From: Comamonadaceae bacterium
GTDB lineage: Bacteria; Pseudomonadota; Gammaproteobacteria; Burkholderiales; Burkholderiaceae_C
DNA length: 44,196 bases
NCBI GenBank assembly: GCA_947372425.1
Contig: CANBTQ010000002.1
Location: 1 to 44,196, forward strand
Direction: 5' to 3'
In this document: piece by piece, positions 15,647 to 23,879 of the stretch
How the letters are laid out: each line of letters opens with the position of its first letter
Position numbering within the stretch: the stretch's first letter is position 1
Notes under the pieces: model-generated
What the model was told of the DNA's origin: nothing
Databases searched by the model: none
Seen by the model: only the letters and a program-made list of their open reading frames with translations
Position numbers and translations under genes: made by a program

Positions 15647-16225
15647 GTGGCGTATCTGATCCTGGGGCTGCTGCTGTTTTTGGGTGTGCATTCAACCCGC
15701 ATTGTTGCGGATAGCTGGCGTACGCGCGTGCGGGCACGTGTCGGAGAGCAAGCTTTCAAGGTCATCTACTCAGTGCTGTCGCTTGGCGGTTTTCTGCTGA
15801 TCATCTGGGGCTTTGGTATTGCCCGTGAAGCACCCACCCTGCTCTGGTTGCCACCCAATGGCTTGCGCCATGCCGCAGCCTTGTTGAATGTGCTGGCCTT
15901 TTTGCTGTTTGCGGCAGCCTATGGGCCAGGCAATGCGATCAGGGCCCGACTGCACCATCCCATGGTGCTGGGCACCAAAACTTGGGCACTTGCCCACCTG
16001 ATTGCCAACGGCAATCTGGCCCATGTGGTGCTGTTCGGAGCGTTTCTGCTGTGGGCGGTGTTGGACTTCATCAGCTTGCGACAGCGTGACCGGGCCCAGG
16101 GCATTCAGTACCCGGCCGGTACCGCTTCGGCGACGGTGTTGACCGTGGTCATTGGGGTGGGAATAGCGGCGGTGTTTGCCTTCTGGCTGCATGGTCTGCT
16201 GATAGGCGTCAAGCCCTTCGGCTGA
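15647..16225 (+). CDS. NnrU-family membrane protein
   Basis: A 192-residue integral membrane protein with about five or six hydrophobic segments, starting YLILGLLLFLGVHSTRI. The HSTRI segment, the AAYGPGNAIR region and the LAHLIANGNLAHVVLFG stretch are typical of the NnrU family, named for a link with nitric oxide reduction but of unknown biochemistry. I place the start at the GTG preceded by AAGGA (15636-15640); another GTG 15 bp upstream is in frame but lacks such a site. It lies 35 bp after the diguanylate cyclase and may be co-transcribed. No denitrification gene is nearby. Confidence 0.85.
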   Translation: MAYLILGLLLFLGVHSTRIVADSWRTRVRARVGEQAFKVIYSVLSLGGFLLIIWGFGIAREAPTLLWLPPNGLRHAAALLNVLAFLLFAAAYGPGNAIRARLHHPMVLGTKTWALAHLIANGNLAHVVLFGAFLLWAVLDFISLRQRDRAQGIQYPAGTASATVLTVVIGVGIAAVFAFWLHGLLIGVKPFG

Positions 16226-16241
16226 GACGCAAATTCGCGCG

Positions 16242-16451
16242 TTAACGCGTGAGAAACCACTGGATGGCGTACTTGGCAACAAATCCCACCATGCCAAAGG
16301 CCAGGCCCAGGAAGATGACAAAGGTGCCAAACTTGCCGGCCTTGGACTCCCATGCCAGATGCCCAATGATGAACAGCATGTACAGCATGAAGCCGCCCAC
16401 CCCGAAGGTGAGGCCGAAAGTTGCGATCTGTTCTTCAGAAAAACCAAACAT
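16242..16451 (-). CDS. DUF2788 small membrane protein
   Basis: A 69-residue protein starting MFGFSEEQIATFGLTFG, with two transmembrane helices (about 10-30 and 45-65), matching the DUF2788 pattern. Function unknown. Its ATG overlaps the stop of the upstream DUF2189 gene in a TGATG, so the two are translationally coupled. A TTG directly before this ATG is in frame but an unlikely start. Confidence 0.85.
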   Translation of the reverse strand: MFGFSEEQIATFGLTFGVGGFMLYMLFIIGHLAWESKAGKFGTFVIFLGLAFGMVGFVAKYAIQWFLTR

Positions 16452-17302
16452 CAAGGGTTCCCAAACTGACTATCGGGCGCGGACAAGGCTTCCCGCGCAG
16501 GGAGTTGGGAGGCATCCACCAAATCCCGGTAGGCATGCCAGCTGGCGTGTCCCAGCATGGGGACTACCGGAATCAGCCCCAGCATCAGCGAGCCCAGACC
16601 CAGCAGGGTAAAGACCATGATGATGCTGGCCCAGAAGGCCATCGGTAACGGGTTTGCCAGCACAGCCTGCCAACTGGTCAAAATGGCCTGCATCAGCGTG
16701 ACACGGCGGTCCAGCAGCAGCGGCATGGCGACCACACTGGATGCAAACAAGGGCGCAGCCATGATGCCGCCCAAAGCCAGCCAGATTTCAAACAACCAGC
16801 CGTCCGGTGCCAGCATCACATGGTGCACAAAATCCAGCGGACTGTTAATCGGAACGGGTGCCAGCAGGGTAATCAGGGCGGCAGAGGTCAGTACCCAACC
16901 GGTGGCTGCAGCCGCCAGCAGCGCACCGAACTGCACCATGCACCAGTAATCGTTGCTCCACTTGCTGAGGCGCTTGTCCTGCCAGTTCAACCAGGTATTG
17001 AGCACGGCCGAAAAATTGGGTTTTTCCCGACGCTCAATGGCGCGGCTGAGCGCATACAGACTGGTGGCCAGCACCGGTGCAACCACCAGGAAGCCGGAGA
17101 GCGCACCGGCCAGCAGCCAGAAGCGGTGGCGGGCGATAACCACGATGGCAACGCCGCCTACCGTGAGAATCAGGCCGTGCAAAATGCTGATCCAGCCGGA
17201 TCTCGCAATGTCCCGCCATCCCAGCACCAGCCAGATCAGGGGCTGCATCATGCCAATGGTCTTGACCTGTGGCGCGTTGCTTGAAGTAGAGGTGTGGGGC
17301 AT
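16451..17302 (-). CDS. DUF2189-family multi-pass membrane protein
   Basis: A 283-residue inner-membrane protein with about six hydrophobic helices. The segments GHRFWLLAGALSGFLV-like at the first membrane pair, LYALSRAIERREKPNF, and the C-terminal LIPVVPMLGHASWHAYRDLV are those of DUF2189 proteins. No enzyme motif is visible and the function is unknown. I use the ATG giving MPHTSTSSN; the frame is open 33 codons further, but that part has no conserved look. It is coupled to the DUF2788 gene. Confidence 0.82.
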   Translation of the reverse strand: MPHTSTSSNAPQVKTIGMMQPLIWLVLGWRDIARSGWISILHGLILTVGGVAIVVIARHRFWLLAGALSGFLVVAPVLATSLYALSRAIERREKPNFSAVLNTWLNWQDKRLSKWSNDYWCMVQFGALLAAAATGWVLTSAALITLLAPVPINSPLDFVHHVMLAPDGWLFEIWLALGGIMAAPLFASSVVAMPLLLDRRVTLMQAILTSWQAVLANPLPMAFWASIIMVFTLLGLGSLMLGLIPVVPMLGHASWHAYRDLVDASQLPAREALSAPDSQFGNP

Positions 17303-17412
17303 AGTGGTCAGTGCAGAAGTGTAGTGCCGCGTCCATCTTACTGGCTTGATGTTGGTCAACCATGTGGGTAACCCGCATAATGCGGCGGACCTATCAGCCA
17401 AGGAGCCTCACC

Positions 17413-17778
17413 ATGCCACGCGCCGTACTTGATGAAACAGCCATTCATCCTTCCATTCGTGCACGCATTGCCGCGCACGAGTCCGCCATCGTCAAAGAGG
17501 TGCAGGCAGCGGTAGCCTCCAACGCAGTCGTCGTGGTGGGCATGGCTGCCAACCCGTTTCCCAAGAAGGCCTGCAAGGCGCTGGACGCTGCAGGCATCCC
17601 CTACCGCTACCTGCAGTACGGAAGCTATTTCAGTGCCTGGCGTAGCCGCAATGCGCTGAAGATGTGGACCGGCTGGCCCACCCTTCCCATGGTGTTCGTC
17701 AAGGGCATGCTGGTGGGCGGGGCGACCGACTTGCAGGCCTTGATAGACAGTGGGGAAATCAAGGCACTGCTGGCCTGA
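17413..17778 (+). CDS. Glutaredoxin-like protein lacking the active-site cysteines
   Basis: A 121-residue thioredoxin-fold protein. After a helical N-terminal extension of about 35 residues, VVVVGMAANPFPKKACKALD aligns with the active-site strand and helix of glutaredoxins, but the CPYC-type site is Asn47-Pro-Phe-Pro50, so both catalytic cysteines are gone; a lone Cys54 lies one turn later. The cis-proline segment (WPTLPMVFVKG) and the GGATDLQALIDSGEI end are well preserved, as in monothiol glutaredoxins. AAGGAG precedes the ATG. Classical thiol-disulfide exchange seems unlikely; a binding or scaffold role is inference. Similar NPFP proteins are, from memory, widespread in Comamonadaceae. Confidence 0.87.
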   Translation: MPRAVLDETAIHPSIRARIAAHESAIVKEVQAAVASNAVVVVGMAANPFPKKACKALDAAGIPYRYLQYGSYFSAWRSRNALKMWTGWPTLPMVFVKGMLVGGATDLQALIDSGEIKALLA

Positions 17779-17791
17779 GCCGGGGCTCAGG
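17774..17791. terminator. Hairpin between convergent genes
   Basis: CCTGAGC (17774-17780) pairs with GCTCAGG (17785-17791) around a CGGG loop. It begins inside the last codons of the glutaredoxin-like gene and precedes the end of the convergent LTxxQ gene. There is no T run, so it is at best a weak or Rho-assisted terminator. Confidence 0.4.
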
Positions 17792-17799
17792 CCCGGGGA

Positions 17800-18312
17800 T
17801 CACTGTTTGGGTGGCTGGGCCGGTTTCGCGCCGCCATGGTCCATCTTGTGCGCGTGTTCACCGCGCATGCCCATTTTGGAAAATTCGGCATCAAAGGCTT
17901 TTTGCTGCTCCGGGCTCAGCACCGCATACAGGGCCTTGGTTGCGTCACCCCGTTTGTCCATGGCTGCTTCCATGGTGGCCATGCGTTCCTTGTGCATGGC
18001 GCGCATCTTGTCGATGCGCTCGGGTGTGGTGAGCTTGTCCATTTCAGCACGGTCGGGACGCTTTCCCATCATGTCGGCGGGTGGCTTCATGGCATCGGCA
18101 AATGTGTTCCAGGCGCCTTCCTGTGATGCCGTGATTTTGAGTTTGGCTTTCAGATCAAGCAGATGCTTTGCATGTCTTTGCGCCATCTTGGCCGGATCCA
18201 TCTGGTGCATGCCTTCGTGCGCCATCATGCCGCCGTCCATCTGTGCGAAGGCCGTGCCTCCGGCGGTGGCCAGCACACCGGCAATGACCAAGGATTGGAT
18301 TAGTTTTTTCAT
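17800..18312 (-). CDS. LTxxQ/Spy-CpxP-like periplasmic protein
   Basis: A 170-residue exported protein. The N-terminus is a signal peptide (MKKLIQSLVIAG... with cleavage after TAFA). The mature part is helical and rich in Met, His, Lys and Asp, starting with QMDGGMMAHEGMHQMD. It has a degenerate LTTPERIDKM and a clear LSPEQQKAFDAEF, the LTxxQ motif of Spy/CpxP-type chaperones. The Met/His-rich start suggests metal binding. Two adjacent ATGs are possible; the second is better placed behind AAGGA. Probable role: periplasmic chaperone or envelope-stress protein. No Cpx-type kinase or regulator gene is adjacent. Confidence 0.8.
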   Translation of the reverse strand: MKKLIQSLVIAGVLATAGGTAFAQMDGGMMAHEGMHQMDPAKMAQRHAKHLLDLKAKLKITASQEGAWNTFADAMKPPADMMGKRPDRAEMDKLTTPERIDKMRAMHKERMATMEAAMDKRGDATKALYAVLSPEQQKAFDAEFSKMGMRGEHAHKMDHGGAKPAQPPKQ

Positions 18313-18450
18313 CATTTTTTCCTTCTGCTCTGTGGGGTGTGAGCGGACATCGCTCATCACAGGTAGGCAGTGTGTTCCGCCTGTGTAACAGCTGTGTGCG
18401 GCCTCGACAAGTGTTTGTAAAGTTGCCAAAAAATTGCTGGCACGCTTGCG

Positions 18451-18479
18451 TTGACAATAGCCCTTGCGCTGCTTTGTGT
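18451..18479 (+). promoter_or_regulatory. Possible sigma70 promoter of rdgC
   Basis: A consensus -35 hexamer TTGACA (18451-18456) lies about 50 bp before the rdgC start. At 17 bp the -10 would be TTGTGT (18474-18479), a poor match, so only the -35 is convincing. Confidence 0.35.
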
Positions 18480-18503
18480 GCGGCGCGATGAATAAGGAAT
18501 GCT

Positions 18504-19421
18504 GTGTTCAAGAATGTGATGATGTACCGCATGCTGTCGCCCTGGACGGTGACCGCTGCGCAACTGGAAGCGGCACTGGAGCCTGCACGCTATGTGGAAT
18601 GTGCCGGCTCGCAGGAAAAGTCCGTTGGCTGGGTTGAACCCCGTGGCAAGGCCCATGGTGCGCTGGTGGAAGTGGTTGGTGGCCAGTGGATCCTCAAGCT
18701 GATGGTGGAAACCAAGGTCTTGCCGGCCTCGGTGGTGAAGCGCCGTGCGCAGGAGCAACTGGCGCATATCGAAGCCACTACCGGCCGCAAACCGGGCAAG
18801 AAGGAAGCGCGCGAGATTCTGGACGACGCCCGCATGAGCCTGATGCCCATGGCCTTTACCAAACAGGGTGCGACCGTGGTCTGGATCGATCCGCAAGCCA
18901 TGCTGCTGGTGGTGGATGCCGGCAGCCAGGGCCGCGCCGATGAGGTCATGACCTGCCTGATCAACGCCATTGAAGGCTTTGCCGTGCAGTTGATCAATAC
19001 CGAGATGTCGCCCGCGGCGGGCATGGCGCAGTGGTTGGCGAGCAAAGAAGCCCCGGCTGGCTTCAGCGTGGACCGCGAATGCGAACTCAAGGCCTCCGAC
19101 GAGTCGAAGGCGGTGGTGCGCTACACGCGCCATGCACTGGATACCGACGAGGTGACCGGGCACATTGCCATGGGCAAGATGCCCACGCGCCTGGCCATGA
19201 GTTGGAACGACCACGTGTCCTTTGTGCTGACCGAGGCACTGCAGTTGAAAAAGGTGGCGGTACTGGACGTGGTGTTTGAGGCCGCATCGGCCCTGGCCTC
19301 GGACGGCAAGGACGACAACTTCGATGGCGACGTGGCGATTGCCACCGGCGAGTTGCAGAAGCTGATACCGGACCTGCTGGAGGCTTTGGGCGGCGAAGTG
19401 TTGCCCATCCCTTCCGCCTGA
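18504..19421 (+). CDS. rdgC: Recombination-associated protein RdgC
   Basis: A 305-residue protein matching RdgC over its length: MFKNVMMYRM start, CAGSQEKSVGWVEPR, KRRAQEQLAHIEATTGRKPGKKE, and LMPMAFTKQGATVVWID. RdgC forms a ring around DNA and modulates RecA-dependent recombination and replication restart. The start codon is GTG, preceded by AAGGA at the right distance. It stands alone on the plus strand. Confidence 0.96.
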   Translation: MFKNVMMYRMLSPWTVTAAQLEAALEPARYVECAGSQEKSVGWVEPRGKAHGALVEVVGGQWILKLMVETKVLPASVVKRRAQEQLAHIEATTGRKPGKKEAREILDDARMSLMPMAFTKQGATVVWIDPQAMLLVVDAGSQGRADEVMTCLINAIEGFAVQLINTEMSPAAGMAQWLASKEAPAGFSVDRECELKASDESKAVVRYTRHALDTDEVTGHIAMGKMPTRLAMSWNDHVSFVLTEALQLKKVAVLDVVFEAASALASDGKDDNFDGDVAIATGELQKLIPDLLEALGGEVLPIPSA

Positions 19422-19475
19422 GTTTCGCTGTCAAGTTGTGCCCAGGGATTTGAACTCCTTGGGGGGCACTGAATG

Positions 19476-19501
19476 AAAAATCGCACCCCTCGGGGTGCGA
19501 T
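19476..19501 (-). terminator. Rho-independent terminator of the glycine-zipper gene
   Basis: A perfect 10-bp stem (ATCGCACCCC at 19480-19489 with GGGGTGCGAT at 19492-19501) is followed on the minus strand by five T residues. It lies 24 bp after the stop codon of the glycine-zipper gene. rdgC converges on it from the other side, where no T run follows. Confidence 0.88.
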
Positions 19502-19525
19502 GTCTATACCAGTCTGCGTACGGGA

Positions 19526-20038
19526 TCAGTCGTGGCGACCGCTTCCACCGTGGTCGCCACCATGGCGCTCCATATCGTGGCGGTATTCGTCGCGCTGATC
19601 CCAGCGTCCATGGTTGTAGCCGTGTCCATCCTCACCCCAGCCGCGGCGTCCGTAGTCGTGCACCGGGTAGTAGCCGACCCGCTCCACTTCGCGGTAGCCG
19701 TATGCGGGCATCGGCCGGTAGGGCTGTTCATAGACCACGACCGGGGCCGGGCGATACCGTTCCTGGTAAACCACGGTGCGCGCCGGTTCATAGCGGCGGT
19801 AGGCACCATCGCTGGCGATGCTGACACCTGCTACGCCACCGACGGCGGCGCCAATCATGGCGCCATCGCGGCCACCCACCGATTGACCGATCAGTGCACC
19901 GGCCATGGCACCCAAGCCACCACCCAGAACGGGATTGAGATTGTCGGCATGCGCGGCCTGGGCTGCCAGACCCGCAATGGCCAAGGCCAGCGTGGCCGTG
20001 GTGCGCAGAACCGTGTTGTTGCGTGCAGTGGTAAACAT
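19526..20038 (-). CDS. Exported glycine-zipper protein with Tyr/Arg/His-rich tail
   Basis: A 170-residue protein. The signal peptide (TLALAIAGLAAQAAHA) is followed by a glycine zipper (LGAMAGALIGQSVGGRDGAMIG, then AAVGGVAG), and then a low-complexity tail rich in Tyr, Arg, Pro, Gly and His (RYRPAPVVVYEQPYRP; GYYPVHDYGRRGWGED; many HGG/RHD). Glycine zippers insert in or span membranes, as in 17-kDa surface antigen-like proteins. The lipobox cysteine is absent, so it is not a lipoprotein. I chose the ATG (MFTTARN); an in-frame GTG would add seven residues. A strong terminator follows. Confidence 0.8.
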   Translation of the reverse strand: MFTTARNNTVLRTTATLALAIAGLAAQAAHADNLNPVLGGGLGAMAGALIGQSVGGRDGAMIGAAVGGVAGVSIASDGAYRRYEPARTVVYQERYRPAPVVVYEQPYRPMPAYGYREVERVGYYPVHDYGRRGWGEDGHGYNHGRWDQRDEYRHDMERHGGDHGGSGRHD

Positions 20039-20175
20039 GGCGTTGGTGGGTTGTGACACCCCGTACTGCCAGAAGTGGCAGTTTCTGACTGTTCAACGCC
20101 TGCCAGCCTTCTGCGATGACCCGGTTAACAAGGTCTTACAACTGGAGTGCCTTGGTTACAGGGACTTGGGCAGGG

Positions 20176-21099
20176 TCAGCCCATGCGGCCGGCTTGAAAA
20201 TCTTCCACTGCCGTCATCAACTCGTCGCGCGTGTTCATGACAAACGGGCCGTATTGTGCAATCGGCTCGTGCAGGGGTTTGCCGGCAATCAGCAGCGCGC
20301 GTGCCGGTTCCTGCGAGCTTTCCGACTGCAGCATCACCGCATCGCCGGCGTTTTTCAGGATCGCCATGCGGTTGCGCGGTACTGGTGTGGCCTTGCCTTC
20401 GGCGTCCACCACATGCACGGTGCCGCGGTAGACGTAAAGAAAGGCGTTGTGCGCTTCGGGTACCGGCTGGGTGATGCTGGCACCGCCTGCGGGGAACTGC
20501 AGGTCCAGGTAGAGCGGGTCGGTCGGGTAATCGGCAGCGGGCCGGTGCATGGCGCCTTCGACGCCATGGCTGCTGCCGGAGATGATGCGCACCAGCACGC
20601 CGCCGCGCGGGTCGTCACCCTCGCCCACGGGGGTGGTCACTTCGGGGATGCTCTCGCTCTGGATGTCGCGGTACCAGGGTTTGCACAGCTTGTCCTTGCC
20701 CGGCAGGTTCAGCCAGAGCTGAAAGCCCTCCATCACGCCTTCTTCCTGCTCCGGCATTTCGCTGTGGATCAGGCCAAAGCCGGCGGTCATCCACTGCACA
20801 CCACCGTTTTGCAGCAGGCCCTCGTGGCCGCCGCTGTCCTTGTGGCGCATGCGCCCGGCAATCATGTAGGTCACAGTCTCAAAGCCGCGGTGCGGGTGGT
20901 TGGGAAAACCCGCGCCGTAATCTTCCGGGTTGTCGCTGGCAAAGTTGTCCAGCATCAGAAACGGGTCCAGGCGTTTTTGCAGGTCCTGCGTCAGCACGCG
21001 GGTGAGTTTGACGCCGGCCCCATCGCTGGTGGGTTGGCCGGTTACCAGGCGCTCGACCTGGCGCAGTGCGGGGGAGGTGGGTGCGTTCATGGTGCGCAT
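20176..21099 (-). CDS. Pirin-family protein
   Basis: A 307-residue bicupin with the pirin layout: FLMLDNFAS, NHPHRGFETVTYMIAG with the first metal-binding histidines, GLIHSEMPE with a further His and a Glu, and the second cupin with HNAFLYVYRGTV. Bacterial pirins bind iron; some show quercetinase activity, others are redox sensors. The metal-site residues are present. Two ATGs, nine bases apart, could be the start (MRTMNAP or MNAP). It lies 36 bp downstream of the copper-chaperone gene on the same strand and could be reached by read-through. Confidence 0.9.
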   Translation of the reverse strand: MRTMNAPTSPALRQVERLVTGQPTSDGAGVKLTRVLTQDLQKRLDPFLMLDNFASDNPEDYGAGFPNHPHRGFETVTYMIAGRMRHKDSGGHEGLLQNGGVQWMTAGFGLIHSEMPEQEEGVMEGFQLWLNLPGKDKLCKPWYRDIQSESIPEVTTPVGEGDDPRGGVLVRIISGSSHGVEGAMHRPAADYPTDPLYLDLQFPAGGASITQPVPEAHNAFLYVYRGTVHVVDAEGKATPVPRNRMAILKNAGDAVMLQSESSQEPARALLIAGKPLHEPIAQYGPFVMNTRDELMTAVEDFQAGRMG

Positions 21100-21134
21100 T
21101 ATCCGGAATCCGGCCTGGGCGTGCAGCGGCGGAC

Positions 21135-21335
21135 TCAGGCGGCGGTGACCGCGTAGCCCTCTTCGGCGATGGCCTGGGCCAGGGCCTCGCGTGGCTGCTC
21201 GGACGCGATTTGCACCCGGTTCTGGGTGCGGTCAATTTGCACCTGCGCTTGCGGGTCGGCTTGCAGGATGGCGCGGGTAACGGCTTTTTCGCAGTGGCCG
21301 CAGGTCATTCCGGTGACGGTAAAGGTCTGGTTCAT
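21135..21335 (-). CDS. Heavy-metal-associated domain protein (CopZ-like copper chaperone)
   Basis: A 66-residue single HMA domain. GMTCGHC near residues 9-15 gives the two metal-binding cysteines, and the ferredoxin-like fold is complete (QIDRTQNRVQI, then EALAQAIAEEGYAV). It should carry Cu(I) to the CopA-type ATPase, which is encoded divergently 138 bp away. A GGAG ribosome site precedes the ATG, and a MerR-type promoter with a 19-bp spacer lies upstream. Confidence 0.93.
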   Translation of the reverse strand: MNQTFTVTGMTCGHCEKAVTRAILQADPQAQVQIDRTQNRVQIASEQPREALAQAIAEEGYAVTAA

Positions 21336-21371
21336 GCTGGCTCCATAGGGGGGAAGTTGAGAATGCAGCGT

Positions 21372-21402
21372 AGTGTGAACCCTTCCACGGTAGCAAGGTC
21401 AA
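21372..21402 (-). promoter_or_regulatory. MerR/CueR-type promoter of the copper chaperone gene
   Basis: On the minus strand, TTGACC (complement of 21397-21402) and a CACACT -10 (complement of 21372-21377) are separated by 19 bp, and the spacer reads TTGCTACCGTGGAAGGGTT. A long 19-bp spacer with an ACCTT...AAGG-type dyad is the mark of CueR-family activated promoters. The start of the spacer is identical to that of the copA promoter opposite. Confidence 0.7.
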
Positions 21403-21436
21403 GCCTTTCTTGGTTGCCAGAATCCGGTACCAGCGC

Positions 21437-21467
21437 TTGACCTTGCGATGGTAGGAAGCATTAGGCT
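21437..21467 (+). promoter_or_regulatory. MerR/CueR-type promoter of copA
   Basis: TTGACC (21437-21442), a 19-bp spacer beginning TTGCG and containing GGAAGC, and TAGGCT (21462-21467). Both divergent copper promoters share CTTGACCTTGC and the overlong spacer, so one CueR-type activator probably controls both. No merR-family gene is in the window. Transcription would start at or within a base or two of the copA ATG. Confidence 0.7.
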
Positions 21468-21473
21468 AGGCCC

Positions 21474-23777
21474 ATGAACAACGATGCAACGCTGGATATT
21501 GGTATTGGTGGCATGACCTGCGCGTCCTGCGTGGCGCGGGTGGAGCGGGCGCTGAAAAAGGTGCCCGGCGTGTCCACCGTCTCGGTCAATCTGGCGACCG
21601 AGTCGGCGCGGGTGCAACTGGCCACGGATGTACCGGTGTCTGCCACGGAGCAGGTGCCCACGCTGAATATGGAGGCGCGCCTGCGCCGCGCGGTGCGCGA
21701 TGCCGGCTATGAGCCACGCGCTGCCAACACCCTGACGGATGCTCCGGACGCCTCGCGCTGGGCCGGTTTTGCGCCGATTGCCTGGGGCCTGGCCCTCTCC
21801 ATGCCGCTGGTGCTGCCCATGCTGGGGGATCTGTTCGGCTGGCACAGGATGCTGCCCGCGCTGTGGCAATTCTTGTTGGCCACACCGGTGCAGTTTGTGT
21901 TGGGCGCGCGCTTCTACAAGGCCGGTTGGCATGCGCTGATCAACTTCAGCGGCAATATGGATTTGCTGGTGGCGATTGGCACGACGGCGGGCTGGGCCCT
22001 GTCGGTCTGGCTCTGGCTGACGGCGGCGCCAGATGCCATGGTGCACCTGTATTTTGAGGGCTCGGCCCTGGTGGTGACCCTGGTGCTGCTGGGCAAATGG
22101 CTGGAAGCCGGCGCCAAGCGCCAGACCACCTCGGCCATCCGCGCCCTGCATGCCTTGCGCCCGGAAGTGGCACACCTGATCGGCCCGGACGGCGAAGTGG
22201 ACGTGCCGGCCGACGAGGTGCTGGTCGGCGACCAGCTGGTGGTCAAGCCGGGTGAGCGTTTCGCTGCCGATGGCGTGCTTCTGGAAGGATTTACCCAGGT
22301 GGATGAATCCATGCTCACCGGCGAATCCCTGCCCGTGGCCAAGGCGCTGGACAGCCTGCTGACGGCCGGCTCTATCAATGGCGATGGCCGTGTGCGGATG
22401 CGGGTGCGCGCCGTGGGGGCCGACACCATGCTGTCGCACATCATCCGGCTGGTGGAGGATGCGCAGGCGGCCAAGGCGCCGATCCAGCGCCTGGTGGACC
22501 AGGTGAGCGCGGTGTTTGTGCCGGTGGTACTGGGCATTGCGCTGGCCACCCTGTTGGGCTGGTGGCTGAGTGGCCACAGCTTCGAGATGGCGCTGATCAA
22601 TGCGGTGGCGGTGTTGGTGATTGCCTGCCCCTGTGCTCTGGGCTTGGCCACTCCGGCAGCCATCATGGCCGGTACCGGCGTGGCGGCCAAGTACGGCATT
22701 CTGATCAAGGATGCCGAGGCGCTGGAGCTGGCGCACCAGGTGGACACCGTGGTGTTCGACAAGACCGGCACGCTGACGGTGGGCAAACCCAAGCTGCTGG
22801 AACTGGCTTGCGTACCTGACCAAGAGCACGGCAGTGGCGCGCCGCGCGCCGAAGTCCTGCAACTGGCGGCCAGCCTGCAAAGCGGCTCCGAGCACCCCTT
22901 GGCCCTTGCCGTGCTGGCGTCCGCCAAGGCCGAGGGCTTGGCCCTGCTGGCGGCGACGGAGGTCAGTGCCGTGCCTGGACGCGGCATGCAGGGCCTGGTG
23001 GCGGGGCGGCCATTGCTGCTGGGCAGCCTGCGCTGGATGGACGAATTGAACGTGGATCTGGGCCCGCTGGCGGCCCGTGCGGCGCTTTGGCAGACACAGG
23101 GCGCCACGGTGTCGGCGCTGGCGCAGCGTGTCACGCAGGATGGGCAAGGTGCGACGGATGGGAATGATCGGAAAGCTGGACAGGCGCGCGTGGTGTTGCT
23201 TGCCCTGCTGGCCTTTGGCGACGAGCCCAAGCCCGCCGCCCGGCAGGCCTTGGACGTCCTGCGTGCCCGTGGCCTGCGCTTGGTGATGCTCTCCGGCGAC
23301 AACCGGGGCGCGGCAGAGTCCATGGCGCGCCGTCTGGGCCTGAACCCGGAGGCTGGCGAGGTCATGGCCGAGGTGCTGCCGGGCGACAAGGCGGCCCAGG
23401 TGCTGCGTCTGAAAGGGGGCGGTCACCGCGTGCTGATGGTGGGCGACGGTGTCAATGACGCACCGGCCCTGGCCGCAGCCGATGTGGGCATGGCCATGGC
23501 CAACCCGGACGGCGGCGGCACCGACGTGGCCATGCACGCCGCCGGCATGACCTTGATGCGCGGCGACCCGTTGCTGGTAGCCGCTGCACTGGATATCTCC
23601 GCACGCACGGTGCGCAAGATCCGGCAAAACCTGTTCTGGGCTTTTGCCTACAACGTGGCGGGCATTCCGCTGGCTGCGCTGGGTTTTCTGAACCCGGTGT
23701 TTGCCGGTGCGGCCATGGCCATGAGCTCGGTCAGCGTGATGGCCAACGCGCTGCTGCTCAAGCGCTGGAAGCCCTGA
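21474..23777 (+). CDS. copA: Cu(I)-translocating P1B-type ATPase CopA
   Basis: A 767-residue copper-exporting ATPase: one N-terminal HMA domain (GMTCASC, Cys16 and Cys19), about eight transmembrane helices, the metal-site CPC (385-387), the phosphorylation site DKTGTLT (Asp429), a P-domain GDGVNDAP near 656-663, and an HP-type motif in SEHPLA. It pumps Cu(I) out of the cytoplasm. A stretch around residues 545-575 ([17 protein letters not shown]) looks like a small insertion in the nucleotide-binding region. There is no Shine-Dalgarno sequence before the ATG, and the promoter position suggests a leaderless mRNA. It is divergent from the chaperone gene. Confidence 0.96.
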   Translation: MNNDATLDIGIGGMTCASCVARVERALKKVPGVSTVSVNLATESARVQLATDVPVSATEQVPTLNMEARLRRAVRDAGYEPRAANTLTDAPDASRWAGFAPIAWGLALSMPLVLPMLGDLFGWHRMLPALWQFLLATPVQFVLGARFYKAGWHALINFSGNMDLLVAIGTTAGWALSVWLWLTAAPDAMVHLYFEGSALVVTLVLLGKWLEAGAKRQTTSAIRALHALRPEVAHLIGPDGEVDVPADEVLVGDQLVVKPGERFAADGVLLEGFTQVDESMLTGESLPVAKALDSLLTAGSINGDGRVRMRVRAVGADTMLSHIIRLVEDAQAAKAPIQRLVDQVSAVFVPVVLGIALATLLGWWLSGHSFEMALINAVAVLVIACPCALGLATPAAIMAGTGVAAKYGILIKDAEALELAHQVDTVVFDKTGTLTVGKPKLLELACVPDQEHGSGAPRAEVLQLAASLQSGSEHPLALAVLASAKAEGLALLAATEVSAVPGRGMQGLVAGRPLLLGSLRWMDELNVDLGPLAARAALWQTQGATVSALAQRVTQDGQGATDGNDRKAGQARVVLLALLAFGDEPKPAARQALDVLRARGLRLVMLSGDNRGAAESMARRLGLNPEAGEVMAEVLPGDKAAQVLRLKGGGHRVLMVGDGVNDAPALAAADVGMAMANPDGGGTDVAMHAAGMTLMRGDPLLVAAALDISARTVRKIRQNLFWAFAYNVAGIPLAALGFLNPVFAGAAMAMSSVSVMANALLLKRWKP

Positions 23778-23813
23778 AGCTGCCCGCCCTGTCCCGGCAA
23801 GGTTTGCCTGCGG

Positions 23814-23842
23814 TTGACCTCGGTCAGTACCCGGCCTATAAC
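23814..23842 (+). promoter_or_regulatory. Strong sigma70 promoter of the hemerythrin gene
   Basis: TTGACC (23814-23819), a 17-bp spacer and TATAAC (23837-23842), 38 bp before the start codon. Both hexamers are one base from consensus. Confidence 0.75.
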
Positions 23843-23879
23843 AATATGAGAGCCTGTGCGCATAACAAGGAGACACACC

